Shown: positions 27,122 to 36,530, numbered from the stretch's first letter. The stretch: DNA of 64,000 nt from CAYRDK01 sp043819345 (GCA_043819345.1 JBDREX010000053.1:1-64000); one strand, 5' to 3'. Numbers and translations: made by a program. Notes: generated by a model not told the origin, from the letters alone.

Positions 27122-28166
27122 ATTGCGTAAGACAATTGATGTCATTGATAAAGAAATTGTAACTCTTCTCAATAAAAGAGCCGAGAAAACACATGAAATA
27201 GGAAAAGTGAAAAACAAAACAAAAGCCGCTATTTACGTTCCGGCACGAGAAAAAGACGTTTTTGAAAAAATCGCTAAGGCTAGTCACGGGCCACTGAGCC
27301 AAGAGGCGCTTGTAGCCATTTACAGAGAAATTATGTCCGCATCTTTAGCCCTGGAAAAACCAATAACTATCGCTTATCTTGGGCCCAATGCTTCCTTTTC
27401 TCATCTGGCAGCGTTAAAAAAATTCGGCTCCATGGTTTCATACTTTCCCTGCAATAACATCAGCGATATTTTTACAGAAGTAGAAAAAGATCATGCTGAC
27501 TATGGCGTAGTTCCAATAGAAAACTCCATAGAGGGAGCAATCTCCCATACATTAGATATGCTGGTTGATTCTGATTTAAAAATTTGCTCTCAGCTTTTGC
27601 TGGATGTTTCATTAAACGTCCTCTCAAAACATGAAAAAAACCGCATTGAAAAAATCTACTCAAATCCTGCTGTTTTCGGGCAATGCCGCATTTGGCTTGA
27701 ATCAAATTTACCCAAAGCCAATCTTATTGAAGTTTCAAGTACCACTAAAGCCGCGCAAATCGCCGCAAAAGAAAAAAATGCTGCCTGTATCGCATCTCTT
27801 CTGGCAGCAGATATCTACAAATTAAAAATTATTGCCAAGGCCATTGAAGATAGCCCTCACAATATAACAAAATTCCTTGTCATCGGTAAATACGAAGCAC
27901 AACCGACTGAACATGATAAAACATCTATTGTCTTCTCCATAAAGGATAGTATCGGAGCCCTGCATGACATGCTCCTGCCATTCAAAAAATACAAGATTAA
28001 TCTAACAAAGATTGAATCCAGGCCATCTAAAAGAAAAGCCTGGGATTACTTTTTTTTCATTGATCTTGTCGGACATGCTCAAGAAAAAAATGTCCAAAAG
28101 GCACTCAATATTTTAGATGGAAAAACAAAATTTATGAAAATCCTTGGATCTTATCCTATTGTATAA
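27108..28166 (+). CDS. pheA: Chorismate mutase / prephenate dehydratase
   Basis: 352 residues. AroQ-type chorismate mutase occupies 1-85 (LRKTIDVIDKEIVTLLNKRA), prephenate dehydratase 90-270 (AYLGPNASFSHLAA, PIENSIEGAISHTLDM, NITKFLVIG) and an ACT regulatory domain follows (IESRPSKRKAWDYFFFID). It makes phenylpyruvate from chorismate, with feedback by phenylalanine expected. Start at 27108 gives the best spacing from AGGAGG at 27096-27101; an ATG at 27105 is also possible, and the frame is open further upstream. Confidence 0.94.
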   Translation: MNLNKLRKTIDVIDKEIVTLLNKRAEKTHEIGKVKNKTKAAIYVPAREKDVFEKIAKASHGPLSQEALVAIYREIMSASLALEKPITIAYLGPNASFSHLAALKKFGSMVSYFPCNNISDIFTEVEKDHADYGVVPIENSIEGAISHTLDMLVDSDLKICSQLLLDVSLNVLSKHEKNRIEKIYSNPAVFGQCRIWLESNLPKANLIEVSSTTKAAQIAAKEKNAACIASLLAADIYKLKIIAKAIEDSPHNITKFLVIGKYEAQPTEHDKTSIVFSIKDSIGALHDMLLPFKKYKINLTKIESRPSKRKAWDYFFFIDLVGHAQEKNVQKALNILDGKTKFMKILGSYPIV

Positions 28167-28172
28167 AAAACG

Positions 28173-29273
28173 ATGAAAAATATAATCAGAAAAGATATTT
28201 TAAACATAGAAGCATACCAGCCCGGTAAACCCATTGAAGAGGTAAAAAGAGAGCTCGGTATCAAAGATGTTATCAAACTGGCATCCAATGAAAATGCACT
28301 TGGCCCCAGCCCAAAAGCGCTGCGAGCAATTGCGAAAATAACACAATCTCTGCATCGTTACCCACAAGGAGACTGTTTTTATTTAAAACAGGCCCTTGCC
28401 CGCTATCTAAAAATCAGTTCAGCTCATCTCATGTTTGGTAATGGTTCTGATGAACTCATTGATGTCATTCTGAAAACTATTCATGCGCCAAATGCCCAAA
28501 TTATCACAGCAGATTGTACATTTGTTGAATACAAAATTAGCGCAGCCATCAATAGATTCAAAGTTAAAACAGTTCCTCTCATTGATTTTAAATTTGACCT
28601 GGACGGTATCAAAAAAGCAGTTACAAAAAACACAAAAGCAATTTTTATTGCCAATCCTAATAACCCAACAGGGACTTATGTTAATAAAAACGAGATTATT
28701 GCCTTTATAAAAAGTATTCCTAAAAATATCCTCATCGTTTTTGATGAGGCGTATTTTGAATATGTACAGACGAAAGATTTTCCGGATTTAATTCCTATCA
28801 TAAAAAAACACAATAACATTGTTATTTTGAGAACGTTTTCTAAAATTTTCGGACTGGCGGGCTTGCGTGTCGGATACATGATCTGTTCTAAAGGCTTCAT
28901 TAAAGCAGCTGAGCGCGTCCGGCAGCCTTTTAACGTCAACACATTAGCGCAGATTGCCGCTCAGGAAGCACTTGGCGATCTTGCTTTTCTAAGAAAGACT
29001 CAAAAATTAGTTAATATCGAAAAGCGGTTTCTCTATGCGGAATTTAAAAAGCTCAACCTCTGGTTTCAGCCCAGCGAAACAAACTTTATTTTTATCAAAA
29101 TGAACTGCGACGTATCGCATATATTTCACAAAATGCTTAAAAAGGGTGTCATTATCCGCCCCATGTCTTCCTGTAAACTTCATCATTATTGCCGCATCAC
29201 CATCGGAACACATGAAGAAAATAAAAAACTTATCCGGATACTTAAAAGCGTTCTACAGGAGACAAACAAATGA
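28173..29273 (+). CDS. hisC: Histidinol-phosphate/aromatic aminotransferase
   Basis: 366-residue class I/II PLP aminotransferase. It shows LASNENALGPSPKAL at the start, NPNNPTGTYV, and the PLP-lysine region RTFSKIFGLAGLRVGYM. HisC-type enzymes act on histidinol phosphate and often on tyrosine and phenylalanine. No his genes are near, whereas pheA, DAHP synthase and tyrA are, so a role as the aromatic aminotransferase is likely (inference). It overlaps the next gene by ATGA. Confidence 0.88.
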   Translation: MKNIIRKDILNIEAYQPGKPIEEVKRELGIKDVIKLASNENALGPSPKALRAIAKITQSLHRYPQGDCFYLKQALARYLKISSAHLMFGNGSDELIDVILKTIHAPNAQIITADCTFVEYKISAAINRFKVKTVPLIDFKFDLDGIKKAVTKNTKAIFIANPNNPTGTYVNKNEIIAFIKSIPKNILIVFDEAYFEYVQTKDFPDLIPIIKKHNNIVILRTFSKIFGLAGLRVGYMICSKGFIKAAERVRQPFNVNTLAQIAAQEALGDLAFLRKTQKLVNIEKRFLYAEFKKLNLWFQPSETNFIFIKMNCDVSHIFHKMLKKGVIIRPMSSCKLHHYCRITIGTHEENKKLIRILKSVLQETNK

Positions 29274-30286
29274 TTATCGTATTAAGGCCTGACGCGACAA
29301 AAAATGATATTGACCATATTGTTGAAAAAACTGAAAAGCTGGGCTTAAAGGCTCATATTTCTCAAGGTACGAAGAGGACGATTATTGGACTGATCGGCCC
29401 GGAAGATGTTTTGCGCGCTGTACCTTTAGAAGTCTTTTCCGGCGTAGAAAATGTCATACCTGTTTTATCACCCTATAAACTTGTTTCACGGGAATTTAAA
29501 AAAGATAATACGGCAGTTGCGATTACAAGCCATCTTAAAATTGGATCAAAAAAAATCGTCATTATCGCCGGACCTTGCGCAATTGAAAACGAAAACCTTT
29601 TGCTTGAAATTGGCGAAAAAGTAAAATTTGCAGGAGCCTCTGTTCTTAGGGGAGGAGCTTTCAAGCCAAGAACATCCCCATACGCCTTTCAAGGACTTGG
29701 TGAAAAAGGCCTTATTATGCTTTCAAACGTCAGCAAAAAACTCAACATTCCCACCATCACGGAAGTTATGGATCCTCGCGATGTTAAACTCATCGCCCAA
29801 CATGCTGATATATTGCAGATTGGCGCCAGAAATATGCAAAATTTTAATCTCTTAAAAGAGGTTGGCCAGACCAAAAAGCCAATCCTTCTAAAGCGCGGCC
29901 TGTCTTCTACAATAAAAGAACTGCTTATGTCGGCGGAATACATCATGTCCGAAGGTAATCCAAATGTTATCCTTTGCGAACGCGGCATCAGAACTTTTGA
30001 AGATATGACGCGAAATACATTTGATGTAAGCGCAATCCCCCTCATAAAACAACTTTCGCATTTACCAGTTGTCGCCGATCCAAGCCATGCGGCAGGGAAG
30101 TGGAACCTTGTGGCCCCCTTAGCAAAAGCAGCAATTGCTGCCGGAGCTGACGGACTCATGATTGAAGTCCACACTAAGCCAGAAGAAGCTCTCTCCGACG
30201 GAGCGCAATCTCTAATCCCGGAAAAATTAACAGAGCTCATGCAAGAACTTGAAAAAATTGCCTGTGCCATACATAGGGAAATATAA
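29270..30286 (+). CDS. aroF: 3-deoxy-7-phosphoheptulonate synthase (DAHP synthase, class I beta)
   Basis: 338 residues. An N-terminal ferredoxin-like regulatory domain (1-90) precedes the TIM barrel with AGPCAIENENLL, LRGGAFKPRTSPYAFQGLG, LKRGLSSTIKELLMSAEYI and VADPSHAAGKWNLV. It condenses phosphoenolpyruvate and erythrose 4-phosphate, the first step to chorismate. The N-terminal domain probably senses an aromatic end product. It sits between hisC and tyrA, with an overlap upstream and three bases downstream. Confidence 0.94.
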   Translation: MIIVLRPDATKNDIDHIVEKTEKLGLKAHISQGTKRTIIGLIGPEDVLRAVPLEVFSGVENVIPVLSPYKLVSREFKKDNTAVAITSHLKIGSKKIVIIAGPCAIENENLLLEIGEKVKFAGASVLRGGAFKPRTSPYAFQGLGEKGLIMLSNVSKKLNIPTITEVMDPRDVKLIAQHADILQIGARNMQNFNLLKEVGQTKKPILLKRGLSSTIKELLMSAEYIMSEGNPNVILCERGIRTFEDMTRNTFDVSAIPLIKQLSHLPVVADPSHAAGKWNLVAPLAKAAIAAGADGLMIEVHTKPEEALSDGAQSLIPEKLTELMQELEKIACAIHREI

Positions 30287-30289
30287 AAA

Positions 30290-31147
30290 ATGAAATCATT
30301 CAAAAAGATAGCTATCATTGGCGTAGGGTTACTCGGAGGCTCTATCGGTATGGCTATTAAACAAAAAAAGATAGCCACTCATGTCACCGGTTTTTTTAGA
30401 GACAGAAACAAAATCAAAAAAGCGCTATCCCTGAAAGCCATTGACCAAGGAACAGAATCCTTGGATATAGCTGTTGAAAATGCGGACCTGATTATACTCT
30501 GTACACCGGTTTATGATATTGTTGAAAAACTAAAATGCTTTAAAAGAATGAACCTTGGCGACACTTTAATTACGGACATCGGGAGCACAAAAAAAGATAT
30601 CCTGAATGCTGCTAAAGGGCTAAATTTCATCGGTTCTCATCCTTTAGCCGGGTCAGAACAAAGTGGCATTGAAAATGCGCAGGCAGGCCTATTTAAAGAT
30701 TCTGTCTCTATCCTTACCCCCTCAAACACAAAGCAGACGGATGCGCTCAAAAAAATTCATTTATTTTGGCAACAAATCGGCGCTAAAACAACAACTCTAT
30801 CTGCCGCTTCGCATGATAAGTTTCTTGCGTATTCAAGCCATTTACCGCATGCTTTGGCATGCAGCCTAATAAAATCTATCCCGCAAAAAGCTCTTACTTA
30901 TGGAGCCGGCGGCTTAAAAGATACAACGCGCATCGCTCTTGCAGAAACGCATATGTGGGCTGATATTTTTTTAAGCAACAAAGAAGAAGTCCTCAAAGCA
31001 TTTTCGGCTTTTGAAAAAAACACAGCCAGCTTCAAAAAGGCTTTAATAGATGAAAACCGCAACCATCTATGTACCTTTCTTAGAAAATCCCTCTATCAAA
31101 GAAAAAAATTATCTAAAACCGGAAAACCTGATGGCAAAAAATCATGA
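30290..31147 (+). CDS. tyrA: Prephenate dehydrogenase
   Basis: 285 residues. The NAD(P)-binding motif is GVGLLGGSIG at the N-terminus, the catalytic and substrate-binding part has GSHPLAGSEQSG and SSHLPHALACSLI, and the C-terminal half is helical. It oxidises prephenate to 4-hydroxyphenylpyruvate for tyrosine. There is no ACT domain, so feedback would act elsewhere. The stop overlaps cmk. aroA, often between tyrA and cmk in other bacteria, is absent here. Confidence 0.93.
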   Translation: MKSFKKIAIIGVGLLGGSIGMAIKQKKIATHVTGFFRDRNKIKKALSLKAIDQGTESLDIAVENADLIILCTPVYDIVEKLKCFKRMNLGDTLITDIGSTKKDILNAAKGLNFIGSHPLAGSEQSGIENAQAGLFKDSVSILTPSNTKQTDALKKIHLFWQQIGAKTTTLSAASHDKFLAYSSHLPHALACSLIKSIPQKALTYGAGGLKDTTRIALAETHMWADIFLSNKEEVLKAFSAFEKNTASFKKALIDENRNHLCTFLRKSLYQRKKLSKTGKPDGKKS

Positions 31148-31821
31148 CGACGCTTAAATCAATCATCGCCATTGATGGCCCAGCCGGCTCAGGAAAAGGC
31201 ACTGTCGCAAAAATTATCGCTAAAAAAATGGGTCTGCTATATGTAGACACAGGAGCCATATACCGCGCCCTTGCTTTAAAGGCAAAAAGATCCGGCATAA
31301 GCCCTGAGAATAATGAAGCTATAATTGCCCTTGCTAAATCTTCTAAAATTGAATCTTTTTATGACCTGACAAGTGGCCATTTAAAAGTCATGCTAGACAA
31401 TGAAGATGTCTCTGAACAAATCAGAATGCCTGATATCACCAGGCATGTAGCTGAAATCTCAAAAATTAAAGAAATCCGTGAAATCATGGTTGAAATACAA
31501 AGAAAACTCGTTAAAGATAAAAAAGCTATTTTGGAAGGACGCGATATCACAACCATCGTATTTCCTGATGCCTATAAAAAGTTTTACCTTGATGCTGACC
31601 AAAAAGAAAGAGTCCATAGGCGCTACATAGAATTAAGGAGTAAAAATATAGCCGTTAATGAAGTCGATATCGAAGAAGATATTAAGTTGCGCGATTCTAC
31701 AGATGCCAAGCGGGAATTCGGCCCATTGCGACGCAGCCCTGATGCCATTTATATTGACACAACACACATGACTATCGACGAAGTTGTTAACCGGCTAACA
31801 GAGGAAATTAATAAAGTATGA
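31144..31821 (+). CDS. cmk: Cytidylate kinase
   Basis: 225 residues. The P-loop is GPAGSGKGTVAKII near residue 11, followed by YVDTGAIYRALAL, LEGRDITTIVFPDA and RRSPDAIYIDTTHMTIDEVV. It phosphorylates CMP/dCMP with ATP. ATGA overlaps on both sides tie it to tyrA and lepA. Confidence 0.95.
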   Translation: MTTLKSIIAIDGPAGSGKGTVAKIIAKKMGLLYVDTGAIYRALALKAKRSGISPENNEAIIALAKSSKIESFYDLTSGHLKVMLDNEDVSEQIRMPDITRHVAEISKIKEIREIMVEIQRKLVKDKKAILEGRDITTIVFPDAYKKFYLDADQKERVHRRYIELRSKNIAVNEVDIEEDIKLRDSTDAKREFGPLRRSPDAIYIDTTHMTIDEVVNRLTEEINKV

Positions 31822-33614
31822 CAAATCAATCCCTTATACGGAATTTTTCTATAATCGCCCATATTGATCACGGCAAATCAACGCTTGCAGACAGGATGAT
31901 GGAATTTACCAACACCATCGATAAGAGACAATTCCGGCACCAAATGCTTGATGATATGGAGATTGAGCAAGAGAGAGGAATTACTATTAAAGCTTCCGCT
32001 GTGACCTTAAATTATAAAGCTGATGACGATAATATCTACATATTAAACCTGATTGATACACCAGGGCATGTGGATTTTACTTATGAAGTATCTAAATCTT
32101 TAGCTGCCTGCGAAGGCACGCTTCTGTTGATAGATGCCTCACAGGGGATTGAAGCACAAACAGTCGCTAATTACTTTCTGGCAAAAGAGCATAATCTTAA
32201 AATCATTCCTGTTATCAATAAAATTGACATAGCCGGCATTGAACTAGAAAAAGTCAAAGAACAAATCGAAAGTACGCTTTGCTTAAATAAAGATGATATC
32301 CTGTTGGCTTCAGCAAAAGAAGGCAAGGGCATTAAAGAAATATTAGAATACATTGTTAAAAATGTACCTGCACCAACAGGGAGATCCGACAACCCTACGC
32401 AAGCTCTTATTTTTGATTCCACGTATAATACCTACAAAGGCGTCATTATCTATAGCCGCCTCTTTAATGGAGAGATAGCTCATGGTGATACTATTACCAT
32501 GATGCAATCTCAAAAAACCTACACCGTAGAAGAGATAGGTGTCCTCAAACCTCAAATGTCTACAACGAAAAAACTCAGTTGTGGGGAGGTCGGATATCTC
32601 ACAGCCAATATACGTGATCCCAAAGAAGTCATGATAGGAGACACAATTACCTTAAAAAATAATCCCTGCGAGGAACCATTGCCCGGATATAAAAAAGTCA
32701 AACCTCTAGTCTTCTGCGGCATTTACCCCGTTAATGCTAAAGATTTCCCGGAACTAAAAATAGCGATGGATAAATTAACACTCAATGATTCTTCCTTTGT
32801 TTTTGAAACCGAAACATCACAATCATTTGGATATGGATTCCGATGCGGTTTTCTTGGACTACTTCATATGGAGATCATCCAGGAAAGATTGGAACGCGAA
32901 TATAATCTAAATCTCGTATTAACAACACCGAATGTTGTCTACCGCATTACAACCCGTCATGGGGAAGTTCTAGAAATAGACAATCCTGTTAAATTACCTG
33001 ATCCATGCGAGATTAAACTTGCTGAAGAGCCCTATGTCAGGGTTTTTATGATCGTGCCTACTTCCTCTATTGAAGAAGTCTGCGACATGGCCAAACAAAA
33101 ACGTTCTGAATTTAAAACAAATGATTACATTGGAGAAGACCGAGTTAAAATCGTCTATGAAATGCCTTTAGCAGAGATCATTGTCGACTTCTATGATAAG
33201 ATAAAATCTGTGACGCGCGGCTATGGTTCCCTGGATTACGAGTTTGAAGGTTACAAACCAACAAACCTGGTAAAGCTTGATATTCTCATCAACAGCAAAG
33301 TGTGCGACGCTTTTTCCTGCCTTATCCATAAAGAAAAAGCTCAGTTCAAAGGACGCATGCTTGTTGAAAAATTAAAAGAGCTTATTCCTCGCCAATTATT
33401 TTTGATTAATATTCAGGCAGCGATCGGGGGGACCATTGTGGCAGCTGAGAAAATTCGCCCCGTTGGCAAAAATGTTACAGCAAAATGTTATGGCGGCGAC
33501 ATCTCTCGCAAACGAAAACTCTGGGAAAAACAAAAAGAAGGTAAAAAGCGGCTTAAACAAGTCGGAAACGTAGAAATCCCCCAAGAGGCTTTTTTAGCAG
33601 CTCTAAAAATTTAA
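31818..33614 (+). CDS. lepA: Elongation factor 4 (LepA)
   Basis: 598 residues, full length. GTPase motifs: IAHIDHGKSTLADR (G1), ERGITIKA (G2), LIDTPGHVDFTYEV (G3), INKIDI (G4). The LepA-specific C-terminal domain is present (IGGTIVAAEKIRPVGKNV and CYGGDISRKRKLWEKQK). It acts on stalled ribosomes. The gene is followed by lepB, the classical lepA-lepB order. Confidence 0.96.
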   Translation: MTNQSLIRNFSIIAHIDHGKSTLADRMMEFTNTIDKRQFRHQMLDDMEIEQERGITIKASAVTLNYKADDDNIYILNLIDTPGHVDFTYEVSKSLAACEGTLLLIDASQGIEAQTVANYFLAKEHNLKIIPVINKIDIAGIELEKVKEQIESTLCLNKDDILLASAKEGKGIKEILEYIVKNVPAPTGRSDNPTQALIFDSTYNTYKGVIIYSRLFNGEIAHGDTITMMQSQKTYTVEEIGVLKPQMSTTKKLSCGEVGYLTANIRDPKEVMIGDTITLKNNPCEEPLPGYKKVKPLVFCGIYPVNAKDFPELKIAMDKLTLNDSSFVFETETSQSFGYGFRCGFLGLLHMEIIQERLEREYNLNLVLTTPNVVYRITTRHGEVLEIDNPVKLPDPCEIKLAEEPYVRVFMIVPTSSIEEVCDMAKQKRSEFKTNDYIGEDRVKIVYEMPLAEIIVDFYDKIKSVTRGYGSLDYEFEGYKPTNLVKLDILINSKVCDAFSCLIHKEKAQFKGRMLVEKLKELIPRQLFLINIQAAIGGTIVAAEKIRPVGKNVTAKCYGGDISRKRKLWEKQKEGKKRLKQVGNVEIPQEAFLAALKI

Positions 33615-33624
33615 GGCGACCCAT

Positions 33625-34212
33625 ATGTTTATACACATGAACCCCAAAAAGAAAGCAATTGTCAAAGAAACCCTGGAAACACTGGGAACAGCTATTATTC
33701 TGGCTCTTATCATCCGTGCGTTCATTATACAGCCCTTTAAAATCCCGACCGGCTCTATGGAACCAACACTTATGCCACATGACAGAATTTTGGTACTAAG
33801 ATATGTTTACGGATTAAGGATTCCATTTACTTTCAAACGTATCACAAAATTTACAAAACCAAAAACAGGTGATATTGTCGTTTTTAATTATCCTGAAGAT
33901 CCAAAACGCGCTTTTATCAAGCGCTGTATTGGCACACCTGGCGATAAAGTGGAAATCAAAAATGGAAGAGTCATTATCAATGGTGACCCACTAAAAAGAA
34001 ATCCATTTAATAAAATCTACTACTATAACAGGGGCACCTACGGACAAGAAAATAAAGAGATCGAAATACCCGATAACGCTTTTTTTGTATTGGGTGATAA
34101 CAGCGCCTCTTCTAAAGACTCACGGTATTGGGGCATATTGGATGATAAATATATTTTAGGAAAAGCTGTCTTTATCTACTGGCCGCTAAAAAGAATGCGC
34201 CTATTACACTAA
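33625..34212 (+). CDS. lepB: Signal peptidase I
   Basis: 195 residues with one N-terminal membrane anchor (about 20-35). The serine nucleophile is Ser44 in PTGSMEPTL and the general-base lysine Lys99 in AFIKRCIGTPGD; box E is GDNSASSKDSRYWG. It removes signal peptides from exported proteins such as BtuF and BtuB encoded further on. Start at 33625 is preceded by AAGG; Met5 is a possible alternative. Confidence 0.94.
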   Translation: MFIHMNPKKKAIVKETLETLGTAIILALIIRAFIIQPFKIPTGSMEPTLMPHDRILVLRYVYGLRIPFTFKRITKFTKPKTGDIVVFNYPEDPKRAFIKRCIGTPGDKVEIKNGRVIINGDPLKRNPFNKIYYYNRGTYGQENKEIEIPDNAFFVLGDNSASSKDSRYWGILDDKYILGKAVFIYWPLKRMRLLH

Positions 34213-34224
34213 AGACCAATAACT

Positions 34225-34818
34225 ATGACATTTGCCAATAAAATCACACTTTTTAGAATCATCAGCATTCCTTTTTTTGTGGCTTCGCTGGTTTTTTATA
34301 CGCCACAAAAACCCTATCTTAAAATAGTAGCCTTGAGTATTTTTCTATTAGCTGCTGTTTCAGATATCATTGACGGATACATCGCTCGGACAAAAAGACA
34401 AAGAACAAAAGCAGGGGCTATTTTAGATCCATTAGCAGACAAAGCACTTCTAATAACTGCCTTTATCTTTATCTACCGCGTCAGCAAAATATACTTTGCC
34501 GTTAGCCTCCCCCTATGGGTTTTATTGATTGTCATCAGCCGAGACACCATTATTCTCATTGGCAGCTGTATTATACTCATCACGCATCCAGGTGTTCACA
34601 TCCAGCCAACACGATGGGGCAAATTAACCACCTTTCTGCAGATGGCTACTATTGTCTGTATTATTTTGGAATTTAAATTTTCACCTTTCATTTGGTGGCC
34701 AGCCGCTATTTTCACATCTATCTCAGGTATAGACTATATCCGGCTAGGTATTAACACACTCAACAATTCAGAACATGCACCCACACTTTTTAAAAATAAT
34801 AAGCGGACTCATTGTTAG
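34225..34818 (+). CDS. pgsA: CDP-diacylglycerol--glycerol-3-phosphate 3-phosphatidyltransferase-like
   Basis: 197 residues, about five membrane helices. The CDP-alcohol phosphotransferase signature D-G-x2-A-R-x8-G-x3-D-x3-D is complete in DGYIARTKRQRTKAG followed by ILDPLADK (about residues 50-72). PgsA makes phosphatidylglycerol phosphate; related enzymes use other alcohols, but adjacent plsY supports phospholipid synthesis. It overlaps plsY by 44 bases. Confidence 0.85.
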   Translation: MTFANKITLFRIISIPFFVASLVFYTPQKPYLKIVALSIFLLAAVSDIIDGYIARTKRQRTKAGAILDPLADKALLITAFIFIYRVSKIYFAVSLPLWVLLIVISRDTIILIGSCIILITHPGVHIQPTRWGKLTTFLQMATIVCIILEFKFSPFIWWPAAIFTSISGIDYIRLGINTLNNSEHAPTLFKNNKRTHC

Positions 34819-35452
34819 CTATGTTTTAGGGTCTATTCCTACTGCGTATCTCTTTGGCAGGCTATATAAAGGCATGGACTTAAGAAAACATGGCTCTGGC
34901 AACTTAGGCGCGACTAACGCCTTTAGAGTCCTAGGAAAAGGCATTGGCACAACCGTACTTGCCATAGACATCCTCAAAGGAACTGCTTCAGTCCTTTTGG
35001 CAGGGTTATTTTTTTATTCGCCTGACGTTAATATATCTAGAAATCTCTATCTGTGTCTAGCAGCCATATTTGCCGTTTGTGGACACAACTGGACAATTTT
35101 TTTAAAATTTAAAGGAGGTAAGGGCATTGCGACCAGTTTAGGAGCACTCATAGGTTTTTCTATTTTAATAGACCAATTTGCTACAACATGCCTGATCATC
35201 GTTGTGTTATGGCTAATCATTTTTCTTTCCACCGGTTTTGTATCACTTGGCTCTGTTATTTGTTCTGTCTTTTTGCCTGTTTTGGGTATTATTTTTCACC
35301 TTCCAGTAGAAATTCTTCTTTTTTTGACGCTTTTGTCTGTCTTCTCCATCGTAAAGCATAAATCCAATATTTTCAGATTGTTACAAAAAAAAGAGTCCAG
35401 GTTTAACACAAAGAAATTTCTCGCCAATTTCATCAAGAAAACGCTTTCCTGA
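34775..35452 (+). CDS. plsY: Acyl-phosphate glycerol-3-phosphate acyltransferase
   Basis: 225 residues with five or so membrane helices. Signature segments are GSIPTAYLFGR, KHGSGNLGATNAFRVLGK, AVCGHNWTIFLKFKGGKGIATSLG and the short cytoplasmic KHKSNIFRLL. PlsY transfers acyl groups from acyl-phosphate to glycerol 3-phosphate, starting phospholipid synthesis. The start lies inside the pgsA frame; the C-terminal 20 residues are basic. Confidence 0.94.
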   Translation: MHPHFLKIISGLIVSYVLGSIPTAYLFGRLYKGMDLRKHGSGNLGATNAFRVLGKGIGTTVLAIDILKGTASVLLAGLFFYSPDVNISRNLYLCLAAIFAVCGHNWTIFLKFKGGKGIATSLGALIGFSILIDQFATTCLIIVVLWLIIFLSTGFVSLGSVICSVFLPVLGIIFHLPVEILLFLTLLSVFSIVKHKSNIFRLLQKKESRFNTKKFLANFIKKTLS

Positions 35453-35467
35453 ACACCCCCTAACTCA

Positions 35468-35497
35468 TTGAAACAGGTATTCTTATTGTGTTATAGT
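35468..35497 (+). promoter_or_regulatory. Promoter before the small unknown gene
   Basis: TTGAAA (35468-35473), 18-base spacer, then an extended -10, TG-T-TATAGT (35489-35497). The predicted transcript would begin near 35504 and run through a 24-nt palindrome and a terminator-like hairpin before the ATG at 35594. Confidence 0.5.
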
Positions 35498-35532
35498 TTT
35501 CCCACAGGATCTTGATATAGATGTTTCAATCG

Positions 35533-35556
35533 AGGGAACGGTCGCGACCGTTCCCT
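35533..35556. repeat. 24-nt perfect palindrome
   Basis: Two 12-base arms (AGGGAACGGTCG and its exact complement) meet without a spacer. As DNA it is a fully symmetric site able to bind a dimeric regulator; as RNA it forms a strong hairpin with a four-base loop. It lies between the promoter at 35468-35497 and the terminator-like hairpin at 35558-35580. Confidence 0.8.
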
Positions 35557-35557
35557 G

Positions 35558-35580
35558 CGCAGTTTTTCTGCGGGTTTTTT
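35558..35580 (+). terminator. Terminator-like hairpin in the leader of the unknown gene
   Basis: Stem CGCAG/CTGCG with loop TTTTT, then GG and six T. The stem abuts the palindrome, and a short stretch (CCCTGCGCAG) could pair in either structure. It may terminate the plsY transcript, end a short RNA, or attenuate the downstream gene. Confidence 0.6.
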
Positions 35581-35593
35581 AGTAAAGGAAAAA

Positions 35594-35929
35594 ATGAGAG
35601 ACCTAGTTTTCAAAAACCTTACTTCGCAAGATAAAAAAAAGCGGGTTCTCTGGGCATCAGAGACCATTCGCGAGGATGGGATTTTGACCAGAATCCATAA
35701 ATATCTCATTTACATTATCAAAGAAACAGAGAGCGGCCAAGCGCAAGACTTTGATAAACCGGAAATCTTTGTCACAAAATCCAGGAACTCAAATGATAAA
35801 ACTGAAAAATTTCAAATCAAAATGAAGGGGCGCGTTCTTTGCGTTACCAATGAAAAAAACTTCTGTATTACATTTTGCCACACCTTAAAGATAGACCTCT
35901 GCCCAACGAGCACAACGCCATTAAAATAA
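35594..35929 (+). CDS. Small protein of unknown function
   Basis: 111 residues, no family recognised. It begins MRDLVFKNLTSQDKKKRVLW, then a predicted mixed region with TRIHKYLIYIIKETESG, and ends with VTNEKNFCITFCHTLKIDL. It is basic and has no signal peptide or membrane helix. AAAGGA sits six bases before the ATG. It stands alone behind its own promoter, palindrome and terminator-like hairpin, which suggests strong regulation. Confidence 0.6.
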   Translation: MRDLVFKNLTSQDKKKRVLWASETIREDGILTRIHKYLIYIIKETESGQAQDFDKPEIFVTKSRNSNDKTEKFQIKMKGRVLCVTNEKNFCITFCHTLKIDLCPTSTTPLK

Positions 35930-36043
35930 TATCAAAATCAGGCACAACCTAGCCTCTATTTGAAGAGCGTCTATTTTACTAATATGGCCGCTCAAAAATA
36001 AATTCCACTTTAACCTTTCCCCAATCAATGTTAATATATCTGC

Positions 36044-36511
36044 ATGCATTTACCGAATGAAGCGCTTATCATGATAACTTCAGCCTTGCCTATCCTTGAA
36101 CTAAGAGGGGCTATCCCTTTAGGGTTGAAGCTCCATGAACCTATCCTCAAGGTCTGCATTTTAGCAATTATCGGCAATATGGCGCCCATTGCCCCTTTAT
36201 TCTTTTTACTGGAACCAATCTCAAAAAAATTACGCAAAATTCCTTTCTTTGAGAAGTTTTTCTTCTGGCTTTTTAAGAGAACACAGAAAAAAGGCAAGCT
36301 AATTGAAGAATTTGAGCTTCTTGGACTCATCATTTTTGTTGCTATTCCATTACCCATGACCGGGGCCTGGACCGGATGCATGGCCGCTTCACTCTTAAAA
36401 ATGCCCTTCAGGCATGTTTTCGTTGCTATCACCATAGGTGTTATTATCGCGTCAGTCATTGTTTCCAGTCTCTGCTATGGTGGAACCTGCATTATGAACG
36501 GCTTAAAATAA
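36044..36511 (+). CDS. Small multidrug export (Sm_multidrug_ex) family membrane protein
   Basis: 155 residues with about four hydrophobic segments; TSALPILELRGAIPLGL at the N-terminus and VAIPLPMTGAWTGCMAASLL in the middle mark the family once called small multidrug export proteins. Transport substrate is not established. A TAATAT six bases before the ATG may be the -10 of a near-leaderless transcript. Confidence 0.75.
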   Translation: MHLPNEALIMITSALPILELRGAIPLGLKLHEPILKVCILAIIGNMAPIAPLFFLLEPISKKLRKIPFFEKFFFWLFKRTQKKGKLIEEFELLGLIIFVAIPLPMTGAWTGCMAASLLKMPFRHVFVAITIGVIIASVIVSSLCYGGTCIMNGLK

Positions 36512-36530
36512 CCTTTATACGTTATTGCTC

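Noticed and set aside
29689..30378. Minus-strand open frame of 229 codons
   Set aside because: Lies wholly antisense to the DAHP synthase and tyrA genes, shows no recognisable domain and has no promoter or ribosome site.
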